Assembly (NCBI GenBank): GCA_029747585.1
Contig: JAPEVF010000805.1
Coordinates: 1 to 20,332, forward strand
DNA length: 20,332 bases
From: Pleurotus djamor
Taxonomy: Eukaryota > Basidiomycota > Agaricomycetes > Agaricales > Pleurotaceae
Reading direction: 5' to 3'
Part shown: in pieces, positions 9,542 to 19,000 of the stretch
How the letters are laid out: every line of letters begins with the position of its first letter
Position numbering within the stretch: position 1 is the first letter of the stretch
Translations under genes and position numbers: made by a program
Notes under the pieces: generated by a model
What the model saw: only the letters and a program-made list of their open reading frames with translations
The model's database searches: none
What the model was told of the DNA's origin: nothing

Positions 9542-11158
9542 ATGGTAAGCAAAGCAAATTCAACGACTGTGTTCTCTGACTTTTTGCTCTTGATTTAGAG
9601 GGCTTCGACCGATTTCGACGCGCAGAACTTGATTGACGAACAAATCGCAGAGCACGAGAGAGCCATCATTACTCTCAAAACTCGCCGGAACACCCATGCC
9701 GCGATATCGAAATTACCAGATGATATCATGTTCATGATCTTTTTACTGGCGAAGCCCACAGAGAAGCTTCCCGAAATCCTAGCATGGCTGAGGAGCACGC
9801 AGCGGGTATGCAGTCAGTGGAAAGAGTTGATGCTCAATTCGCCTAGACTCTGGTCGGACATCGTCTTGAATCGCAGACCGTCGTATCTTGCGACAGCAAC
9901 CATGATGCTCGAGCGTGCTAAGGATGCTCCCCTCGATGTTACCGTTTCTCGGCTATCTTCCACTGAACGCCCCGACGGGCAATTTTGGGAGGTAATCAAG
10001 CGAGTTCTTGGCCAGATCCATCACATCAGGACTCTGGACATCACCAGCGCCACTTTCATGCACGAAATAACCTCTCTCCTCCCTGAAACCGCGCTAGCGC
10101 CGTTGCTTTGTGATATTCGACTCAGCGGATACACCTATCTGGATTCACAGAACGCAACACCTATCACCATGTTTAAACATCTCCATCATCTGCACTCCCT
10201 TCGTCAACTCCTCCTTGCCTACGTCCGCGTCCCGGATGACTTACCGCCTATCCCAACCTTGCGTGAACTGACACTTATCTCTCCGGCTGCTCAAGTTGAC
10301 TATGGAGTCACCATGTCGTGGCTTTTGAAAGCCCTCGAATCCACGCCCAATCTCTACCACCTCTACGTTCGGGAGGTACTAGCCAACGAGCCTACGCGCA
10401 CCATCCAAACGGCCCGTGTCAGCCTTCTGTCTCTCAAACGGTTAGAGCTCGTGTTGACGGACCTCCGCCAGTCTGTTCTCTTTGACCACCTCAATATTCC
10501 ACCTTCAGCGATGATCGATACGTCGTTCAAGGAATGCCGTCAAGGGGAACTGCTGACTAGGCACATCATCCCGCTCTCAGCTCTCATCGCGCGGATTTTT
10601 ACGGATTCTGACATCTCATCGATTCAGTACACAGTTTCCATCCATCTGCCGACCCATCTCACCATAAAGAGAACCACTGGCCAACGCATTTTGGCCCTGG
10701 CCCTTCCCGAGCCTGACTCTGAGCAACACGCATCAGAGTACACGCACATTTTCGCGTCTCTCTCCCCGTTTCTGACACGCACCAACATCTCTGTGTCACC
10801 CTATACATCCATCTTCCCTTCGATCCCCGATCTTCTTCGCGCACTTCATAAATTGGAGACAATGTCTTTGTCTAGCGAACATGAAAGATGTCTTCCCCTC
10901 CTTCGCGCCTTAGCCCATGGTCCCAACGGAACCACACCACTGTGCCCAAATCTCAAGTACCTAGAATTCCCATTCACCAGCTTTCCTTATCCGTATGCCG
11001 ACGAGGAGACCATGGCAGCGCTGGAGGAAGTTATACTTGAACGCCGAGAAAACGGTATGCCTATCAGGAAGATTTTTCTCCTGAAAGATGGGGTAAGGGA
11101 TTGGGAGGCCCGGTTCAAGTACCCGGAACTCCTTGAAGGGGTATTCGAACCCAAATAG
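9542..11158 (+). CDS. F-box-like protein, copy C
   Basis: Model: exon 1 is ATG only (9542-9544), the intron is 9545-9598 (GTAAGC...GATTTAG), and exon 2 is 9599-11158 (stop TAG), giving about 520 residues. No in-frame ATG occurs in the main exon ahead of the F-box, which supports the mini-exon. Residues about 10-33 form an amphipathic helix (NLIDEQIAEHERAIITLKTR). The F-box-like domain follows at about 38-90 (ISKLPDDIMFMIFLLA, then VCSQWKELMLNSPRLWSDI), then a leucine-rich region with LRR-like units and the C-terminal block IRKIFLLKDGVRDWEARFKYPELLEGV. It is a tandem paralogue of copy B and a more distant one of copy A. Skp1 binding and SCF function are inferred from the family. The frame is intact, so the gene looks functional. 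Confidence 0.86.
9545..9598 (+). other. Intron directly after the start codon of F-box copy C
   Basis: The 54-nt intron starts with a good GTAAGC donor and ends TTGATTTAG. It splits ATG from AGG GCT TCG. An identically placed intron in copy B argues that the arrangement is real and older than the duplication. Confidence 0.65.
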
Positions 11159-11604
11159 CCGCCAATGATGTTTCCGTACGTCCACGATATATGATATTCT
11201 ATGTGCTTCGTTCATGATCAAATCACCGTACATTCGCGTTAAGCACAAGTCCAGCAAGGACAGAAATATGGGACGGAGACCCATGTGTACGAATGGGTCA
11301 GCATGTCAGATGGGTTGTGCTCGGCGATAACATAGGAAAGGAAACTCGAGCGTCGAGTGTCCGAAGTACATGGAATAATCGACCTGGAGGAGCTGTTTCC
11401 ATACTGTCGGTTGCATCGGCTTGCAAACCCGACCTAGAGTTGCAAAATGATTTTTTCTTCGTCAACGGCGCTCATTCAGCTCTAATAATTGCTGAAGGGC
11501 AATAAGTTAAACGCACTGAGTGTTCATTAAAAATGCTTCCAGGCGAATTGATTGGTGTGTCGAAGAATAAGAGGTGTTTCGGTGTCGCAGAGCACACGGC
11601 TTCA

Positions 11605-11625
11605 GAGCTAAATGATTTTTAGCTC
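11605..11625. repeat. Perfect inverted repeat (8-bp stem, 5-nt loop)
   Basis: GAGCTAAA at 11605-11612 and TTTAGCTC at 11618-11625 are exact reverse complements, separated by TGATT. It lies in the spacer between two convergent genes. It could be a palindromic remnant or an RNA hairpin; no longer flanking inverted repeats extend it. Confidence 0.7.
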
Positions 11626-12278
11626 CTCACATATCTCAGTATACGTCCCAAAATTTAATCCACAGGCTAAAGAGCACATCCACTCTATCTCTTCCAGAGC
11701 GCGTATGCCCTAGATTACCCCCGAGCTAGTTAAAAATCTAACAGTGCTCAGCGTGACAGAATGAGCCCCTGTAAGTAAAAGTCCGCCCTCCCACACACCA
11801 AGCAAAACAAACTCCGAAGGGAAGCGGACGTGACAAAAGTGTGACCATCTTTTGCAACTCTATATTTTTCCTATTTTTTTTCCATCCCTTGCGCCGGCAC
11901 CTCAATAGCTCATCCCCCTGGTTCATTCAGCCCGAGAAAAGGTTACATTTCCGTAGGGAAGATGCTGAGGTACCTTCGGGCTGAAGCCGGCCTTGAAAAT
12001 TCATTCACAGCTCCCACAGCATTCGGGTCTTTGCAAAAGTTTGCAACTCTATGCAACCGACAGTAGCAATTGCATTCGCCCCGTCCAGTCATCAGCGAAA
12101 GGGAAAGTCCCTGGTGGAACACTAATTAGGGCCCAATATACCCGGTCGCCCCCAAAATTCAAGATTGGGCTTGACACGCTGGTGCACACCTAACGCGTCC
12201 CTAACCGAACTTTGATGAAAATCGTCATGACCTGTCAGGTCCAGCACCATGGCCAGTCCGCCCATTGTGGATATTCCA

Positions 12279-12300
12279 ACAAGGGTCCCACAAGGGTCCC
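12279..12300. repeat. 11-bp direct tandem duplication
   Basis: ACAAGGGTCCC occurs twice in a row without a spacer (12279-12289 and 12290-12300). The core GGGTCCC is near-palindromic. No function is evident; it is probably a local replication-slippage duplication. Confidence 0.8.
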
Positions 12301-12787
12301 CATCAGGTCTCCCTCCGTACCACACCGTCCGCCGCTGACATCATGAGCTTCAGTGTCTGGGACATCGCACTACTGGGCCCGGTTGGGATCTCAGGATCCT
12401 GGTGCGATTTTGCTCACCCTTCTGTGCGACGCCATGGTGGCTAATCCCAAAATGACTTGTAAGACAATGCTTATATCCCCCAGATGCATCATCATGTTCG
12501 GGGAAACCATTCGGGTGCTTCTTATATGGCTCGTCAGAACGGAGCATGTACACATTATGTCATTCTGGCATGCTCGACAAATTTGATATGATAGGTCATT
12601 ATTGTTCCCGGGCAAATGAATACAACGGACGCAAAACAATGGAGAAGCAAAGAATACGGCAACGCAAAAAGGTAGGTGGGAAAGGGAGTGAGAAAGACAA
12701 GTAAAATGTCCGAAATGACTACAAAGGTCCAATCGAGAGAGTCCACTGGGTACGAAGCAAATCAGGAAGAGGGAACAGTGGTGGGAT

Positions 12788-14188
12788 CTACATGGTGTTC
12801 GATGTATTGCTTCCGGTTCGACGGAAAAGCCGCTGACGACGCGCATGGAGGATACAGGAGTCTTCATCTTCAGTGTCGTCCTCGGTCTCACTACCAGAGA
12901 CATCAGCGTTTGTGGCACCTGTCGTCGACTGGGGTGTGAAGATTTGTCTGGAGGTGGTTAGCAATCGCCGACAACGTCATACAAAGACACGCACCTCTGG
13001 TACCACGCGAGAAGCTCGATGACACCTTGATCTTTCTCGGATAAACCCCGGTTGAAGAACTGGACGATGCGGTCATNAAAAACGTTGGGAATCAAACTTG
13101 AAGTCGATTATAGACCAGTCACTGGCGGAATTGAGGACAAAACGAGCCTGAATGAATGAGCGGCCGCAATAAGTTTATCAGTCGGGAGCACTAGAACATG
13201 GGAGGCGAAACTTACTTGAACGGCAGCGTAAGCAATCAGATAGGCATCAACACGAGTGATGCGATTGAGGTTTGCGTTGCTTGTAGTCCGGTTGCTTGCG
13301 CGGCTAGGGTCTGCTGCCAATGACGGTCCAAACAGGATATGCCGGAGAATCTAGCTTAAGTTAGAGAGAGCGTGCGTACACATATATATCATTGAACTTA
13401 CCTTGACGAGGCAATCAGCCATGAATAGGCCCTGCGTGCGATCCTGCTTGTTGTAGTCATCGTTATTGTAGAGAAAATGTGGCCATTCCTTGGCGTCGAT
13501 GACCAAGTTCCCAGACAAAACATGCCGCATGAAGCGCCTATCATGCCACAATATATGTAAGTAGACAAACGAATGGAGGCGGTGTGGAACACAAACGCGG
13601 AGTTACTATCAAACTTCGTCAGCCGGCGTTGAGGACAGAGTAACCGAGCTGTGAATTCATGATTCCACCCTCGGGCAGTCTTGGTCTTGAGAACAGGTGG
13701 GACGGGCATGTTGGGCAAGGCAAAGTATTCAAGGCTTGCTTGTAGGTTTGAAGAGTCGTTCGAGCGCGTTTGATTAGACGAAGTTACGATCTGAAGTATT
13801 CAGTGGGTAGCATATATCAGCAACAAGAAAATCACGAGCACGTACATGAGAGACCAAATCATCCCAAGGCTTTCCCCACCCATTCGCGCTGTACACGTCC
13901 ATCAATTCATCGAATCCTGGTTTTTGCTTGAGAAATCGCCGATAGGCTCGCAAGATAATCTCATTGAAACGGATAGACCTGTGAGCAAGTTGATTTAGCA
14001 CGCATATATGTATGATATTCAGACTTACTCTTCGTCCAATGGTGCAGGGACCTCCTCCGCTGGTTCGCGCGCTTGGGCTGCAAGCTCATAGCCTAGAGGA
14101 AGAAATATGGTAGGCCGTCGGAATGGATCCATAAGCCGAGGCACCGCCGTTCCAATGCGATGCATAGATTGAATGGCCTTGTATGCCT
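12788..14188 (-). CDS. DUF6698 domain protein
   Basis: Spliced minus-strand exons: 14188-14029, 13978-13846, 13790-13597, 13537-13402, 13350-13216, 13147-12995, 12947-12788 (stop TAG). All junctions are GT-AG with matching phases, giving about 356 residues. Recognisable parts are YRRFLKQKPGFDELM, MPVPPVLKTKTARGW, the conserved core RFMRHVLSGNLVIDAKEWPH, then FLYNNDDY, GLFMADCLVKILRHILFGPS and AYAAVQARFVLNSASDW. A Thr/Asp/Glu-rich acidic tail then ends the protein. DUF6698 proteins are multi-copy in Agaricomycetes and their function is unknown. A single N at 13077 breaks the frame; leaving it out gives an uninterrupted FYDRIVQFF. The start is uncertain: either ATG 14165-14163, or an upstream exon. 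A phase-compatible junction links it to the transposase fragment before it. Confidence 0.7.
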
Positions 14189-14251
14189 CTGTGTTACTTG
14201 AGATGATATATTAGTGGGAATACGCAGCATATATGCACATTTGATTGGGAC

Positions 14252-15420
14252 TCGGAAAAATGAGACGGACGATGCCATCAAAGCACTTGACCGTGACACC
14301 ATGAACATAGGCATCGATAAACTCGGCACAAAGCATCAAACGCCACACAGCATGCATCAACTCTCGCTTGAAATGGGTTACATAGGCTGGGCGTGGCGGT
14401 TCCCCATAGACGGCCAGGTAATGATCCCCGAGAGTATCCGGAAGCTGCGAGAAATCAGAGTGAGTGAAATGTTCTGTCTGATAGCCGAGACGACTTACTG
14501 ATGGTATATAAGCTTGATGGTGACAGTGGTTCGCAGTTGGCCTTGCACGTTGATACTTAGAGATGTTGCCGAAGAAGGTGTAGAGTGGCCAGAGAGAGGC
14601 TGTTCCAAATGTGGCGAGCTGCGTCGAATCACTCCAGAACATGAAAGCAGCCACAACACATTCAAGTGTTGGATGCCTGGGGAGTGATCGCTGGTACTCG
14701 TACATTTTTTTTTGAACTGTATATTTCCCCATAGAGCCGTTCGTGGCCATCAGGAAGGGGGGAAAATGGTTCCCGCGAAAGGGGAATGACAGGCTCCGAG
14801 GAAAGCACACTAGCTGGTGCCCAGCACTCTTCAAATGGTGTGATATGCATGCTTTTGAATTCGGGGCCCTGGAACGCCTCTTTAAGGACAGAGAGCAGGG
14901 GACAAGTGCGGACATTCGGAATATCAAAGGTAGGTGCAGAGGACTCGGGGACCTTGGACTTGTGTGCCGGCAGAGGTATGGATACGGTATGCGATTCCCA
15001 GCCACCAGTTATGGGGAAGGATGGTTCATCCAGGGTGGGGTTGGGTATGGATTCAAGGTAGTCGTCGACTCGTTTGTGTTCTCGCGTCGTGCTGAAACCT
15101 TCGAGATCCTGCGCGGAGAAATCATCGTGCAGAATCACATTCTTGACAAGCGAGTCAAGCTCGTCTTTGGACTTGCGATTCGACCCGGTGTGAAACCAGC
15201 TCATCAAACGAGCTACGGTGGCGCTTAGGAACGGAGCAAATGGTGGAGATGTTGGCGGGAATGGTGGAATAGTGGCGGTTGGCGGGATTGAGGCCGTAAT
15301 ATCGGTATTCTCCTCTGGAAACCGCGCGATAAAGTCGTTCTCGTCTGGATAGTGAGTAGGGCGCTGGGCGTAGATGCGGTAGATGCCTCTTGCGTTCATT
15401 GGTGTCGAGATCCAGTCTTC
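14252..15420 (-). mobile_element. Plavaka-type transposase fragment (N-terminal part only)
   Basis: Translation on the minus strand gives EDWISTP, GIYRIYAQRPTHYPDE, a Pro-rich spacer, APFLSATVARLMSWFHTGS, LDSLVKNVILHDDFSAQDL, EGFSTTREHKRVDDY, GGWESHTVSIPLP and HITPFEECWAP. These are followed by GHERLYGEIYSS, VVAAFMFWSDSTQLATFGTA, SLWPLYTFFGNISKYQRARP, HHQAYIPS|LPDTLGDHYLAVYG and FKRELMHAVWRLML. This is the order of motifs in the N-terminal half of Plavaka (CACTA-like) transposases of Agaricomycetes. An intron fits at 14498-14445, where IPS joins LPD in phase 0. The reading stops being Plavaka-like after RLIFP (14253), so the expected downstream FTYSADYPEK region and the DDE catalytic core are missing. 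The frame changes at a 9-A run (14713-14705). It cannot be autonomous. No terminal repeats were found. Confidence 0.75.
14705..14713. other. Homopolymer run (9 A on the minus strand) with frame change
   Basis: Reading the transposase fragment on the minus strand, GEIYSSKK is followed by a frame shift to MYEYQRSLPRHPTLECVV. A run of 8 A would keep one frame. It is either a length error at a homopolymer or a genuine disabling indel. Confidence 0.7.
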
Positions 15421-16003
15421 GGTGGCAGGTGCAGCATCAGCAGCGGGTGGCGGCGGTGNGAAACCATGGCGAGGAGGGGGAGGTGCGTACCCGGGAACGC
15501 CGATTGGCGCAGTGGGCTGAGGTGGAGGAGGAGGCTGATAAGGTGCTTTCTCTGATGCTAGACGTTCTACGTAGTTGGAGGGGAAGACACCTTCGGGTCC
15601 ACCGTTAACTCTGCCTTTCCACCAGTCAGAATTGGTTTCTTCAGTTACATCTATGGTGTCTCCTTGACGGAAAGTCAGATCGTTGGCTTCCTGTGCAGTG
15701 GGTTAGCAAGCTGTATTGATCAGGGCAAGTCGAGTGCGGAGATAGTCACCCGTCTGTCCTCGTTGTATGCCCACAGGGCCCGTGCTTGGAACAAGGATCT
15801 ATTCGTATTGACATTGTGCAGCCCAACGCGCTGCGTCTGCTGAGTCAGGGCTGCTACGGGCGATGCTGCGGGAACGGCAAGCGTCCCAGGATGTCTCTCC
15901 CATCCGCAGCGGAGATGGCGTTCTGTGCCATCAGGAATTCGACATTCTGACGGGTTTGCGAGACGATGTGAGTCAGGAGGGCGTTGGAATCGACGGCGAC
16001 CAT
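15421..16003 (-). pseudogene. SH3-domain adaptor gene (Lsb/CSH3-like), frameshifted and 3'-replaced
   Basis: ATG 16003-16001 in a good context (CCAGCCATGG) opens NALLTHIVSQTRQNVEFLMA and AISAADGRDILGRLP, the N-terminal helix region typical of fungal SH3 adaptors of the Lsb1/Pin3-CSH3 type. An intron lies at 15749-15691. The SH3 domain is then ALWAYNEDRR|EANDLTFRQGD, TNSDWWKGRVNGGPEGVFPS and NYVERL, with the ALYDY-like motif, WW pair and SNYV present. A Pro-rich tail follows (PPPPPQPTAPIGVPGY). Such proteins bind proline-rich actin-regulatory partners (family knowledge). Two defects are seen. One base is missing near 15870-15885, so the start frame hits TAG at 15856-15854. And the usual Gly-rich C-terminus is absent, because coding continues in frame into Plavaka sequence. 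The N at 15459 sits near the junction. Sequence error remains possible for the indel. Confidence 0.7.
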
Positions 16004-16056
16004 GGCTGGATGAGTACAAAGTGTCACAAGCGCAGCACGGGAATTAGGCGCTGGCT
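16004..16056. promoter_or_regulatory. Compact divergent promoter between SH3 gene and nucleoporin
   Basis: Only 53 bp separate the two start codons (16003 minus, 16057 plus). Any core promoter and both 5' leaders must overlap this interval or each other's coding sequence. No TATA box is visible. Confidence 0.55.
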
Positions 16057-19000
16057 ATGGCTGCACTCACCACCATCACGCGTCCGTCCGCGACGCCGAC
16101 GCCTTCGTCTCCAGTCCCCATATCAAACGACGAGATCACTGTATGTCGCGTTTTGGTGTGGAAATGCACTTACTTACCTTCTCTTTCGTATAGTATCCCC
16201 ATTTTCGTCTTCTCAATCGACAGACCCGTGTTACGCTCTCTGCAATTCCCTTTCAACCAGATTTCGCCCAGCAATCTTCTCCGCTTTTCGTCATATCAAA
16301 TTCTAGAGGATGGTTTGCAGCCGTCATACGACAAGAAAACGCGTTTGGTAGGCCATTTCTTCTCGCAATCTCTCCCTATGACTCACATTCCGTAGCATTC
16401 ATCACCTCGCCACTCAGTGACTTGCGTACGGCCGCGACGAATGGGCAAGACGGCCTCTTTGCACCCAGTAGAAGTGTCCATCTAGGCGACTCGGTGCCTT
16501 GTATGATTGCTTTCGCACTCAACGATTCCCGCCTCGTTGTCGCACTCGCGTCGGGTGAAATACTCTTGTATGACACGGCTCAACTATTCACTTCGGGTCA
16601 AGACCAAGTTCAGCCTGTACATGCTTTTCGACAAGCCTTTGGAGCTAAAATACGGCATGTCCTGCCTAATCCCAATTCGACGGACGTGTCGTTGGGGTCC
16701 CTGGTTGCTGTTGTGTTGGAGGATGGTCGCGTCCTGCTGCTTAATGTACAAACACTGGGGGAAGATGGAGGATGGGCTGCTGGTGAAGAAGCTTCCAAGC
16801 CTGTAACAGGTGAGTATTACTGCTCAATCACTCCACTTTTGCACCTTTGACAATGGATGTATCAGCGTCTTGGTCGCCCAAGGGAAAACACCTCGCCATC
16901 GGTCTTCTCACAGGCGAAATCCTCACTTTCAGTCTCACCGAAAAATTAAAACCCCATAAAGTCATTCCATCGACCGCTTCTCCCCCCCTCTCATCACTGC
17001 ATTGGCTCGCTCCGGGACATACCTTCCAGACGACCTACGCCTCTCCCGACGATCCTCAGTGTCATATCGTCACACTCGATACCGCTACCTCTAATATCAG
17101 CACGACGTCTCTCACCTATCCATTTCCCCTCCCCGATCGTCCGCAACGCGTTTTGAATGTGTTGTTACCGAACTGGGATTTCCCCCAAGGTAGTGGGTCA
17201 AAGTCACTGGTGATTTTCGGTGATGTTTCCTCTACGGACGTCGAAGTATTCGGGCATGCGGAGAAGTGGGACCAGAAATCGAGAGATGATGCGGATATTT
17301 CGTTGCCTTTGGATAAGAATTCGGACGATACGTTTTTGCTGGGACTTGATGTCGACTTGACATCATCTACCCCTGCACCCAGCGTGTTGGCGTCAGGCGA
17401 GTCGATCGATTGGCCGCCTGCGCCGATTTTGTGGGCGTATTTGAATGATGGGACTGTGCAGGCATGGCATATCACGCAGGCGACGCCGTATGCGGGTATG
17501 ATTGCGCCGTCGGCGCTCCCAGCGGTGTCGAGTCCTTCGATGCTTGATATACCTGGTGCGGGTGCGCCGTCTGCGCCAGAGCAAGATATGCTCACGCCCG
17601 CGCAACCGGTGAACCCGAAGACGGAGACTGTAGATATGTCCGAAGATATGAGTACCGGGCAAGAGCCACCAAGTTCAGTGATGGGATTTTCTCGTGTTGT
17701 TTTTNAGACGAAAAGTTTCTAACCCTAGCCTCACAGTAATCGAAATGTCTGCTTCTATGGCTGCATCGGCGCCAACACCAACGCCACCAGCATCTCAGCA
17801 GCCTAACACACCTGCCTTTGGGCAGACTAGTGGCTTTGGTCAGCCATCTGTGATTAGCAAGCCACTCTTTGGACAGGGATCGTTTGGACAAGGATCGTTT
17901 GGTCAAAGCAATACTTCCGCGTCGAATTCGAATACGAACCCAATAAGCGGGGGGTTCGGCGCGTTTGCGTCGTCTGGGCAGAGTTCGTTTGGGTTCGGCA
18001 ATACGTCTGCGCCGAATATCACGAAGGCACCGTCGAGTGACTCGATCCCTTCTGACGATATGCAAGCCGAAACCACCTCAGAATCGAATTCGAATTCAGA
18101 ACCCAAGTTGGCGTTTGGGGGCTTGTCGTTTGGTGGGCCTCCACCTGCTCAGGAGGAAGATAAGTCGAAGCCTGCGGTGAATAGTATGTTTGGGTCGGCT
18201 ACGACTTTTGGAGCACCTTCGGCGTTTGGTGGTAATGGAGGAGGAGGGGGGTTAATTAAACCTGCGACTGCGTTTGGGGCGACGAGTGCTTCGAGTGCGA
18301 CGACGGGGAATGCTTCGGAGACGCCGTCGTCGTTGTTTAGTGCGCCAGCTAAACCGGCCAATCCGTCGTCTGCGTTTGGACAATCTTCATTTGGACAGTC
18401 TTTGTTTGGGCAATCCTCCTTCGGGCAGCCATCTTCGTTTGGGCAGCCATCAGCGTTCGGGCAACCCTCGTTTGGACAATTATCTGCCTTTGGACAGTCT
18501 TCGTTTGGACCATCGGCATTTGGGAAGCCTGCTTTTGGAGCGTCGTCTTTCCCGGCCAAGGCACCGACAGCGCCTTCCGCCGCGACTCCTGCTCCTGCTT
18601 CTGGAGGTGGGTTTGCGTCGTTTGCTCANGTCGAATGCCACGTTTGGGAAGCCTTCGACACCTGCGACTGGAAATGTAACACCGTCTACCCCAGCGCCAT
18701 CCGCTGCTGGAGGTGGGTTCGCATCGTTTGCTCAAACGACCGCTACGTTCGGGAAGCCTTCGACCACGACGACTGGAAACGCGACACCGTCTCCCCCAGC
18801 GCCATCTGTCTTCTCACCCCCAGCAAAGGGTGTCATCACGCCGTCGTCTTCGCCTGAGACACCAATGAAGGATGCTGCACAGACCAGCGCCTTGTCCTCC
18901 CCAGATAGTCCTGTGCCGGTCAAACCTACCACTACGCCCTTCTCGACGCCATCGCAGCCGTCTACATCTAGTTCTGCTTTCAAACCTGCGAGTGGATTTG

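Larger units (their letters stand above)
11159..12787. other. Intergenic region between convergent genes, no gene recognised
   Basis: About 1.6 kb lies between the stop of F-box copy C (+) and the stop of the DUF6698 gene (-), so both 3' ends face it. All ORFs are short and lack motifs. It contains a perfect 8-bp-stem hairpin (11605-11625) and an 11-bp tandem duplication (12279-12300). The segment near 11640-11930 is AT-richer than its surroundings. No transposon termini or tRNA could be shown. Confidence 0.5.

Noticed and set aside
14211..15005. 264-codon minus-strand ORF as an independent gene
   Set aside because: Its first half is an off-frame shadow. The meaningful part begins after the A9 run and continues the Plavaka fragment from the other frame.
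12788..16003. A complete Plavaka element with terminal repeats
   Set aside because: The catalytic half of the transposase is absent and no CACTA-like terminal inverted repeats or target duplications were found at either side.
18149..18559. Minus-strand ORFs rich in Pro, Asn, Asp and Cys opposite the FG repeats
   Set aside because: These are antisense reflections of the repetitive FG coding sequence, with no start context or known domain.
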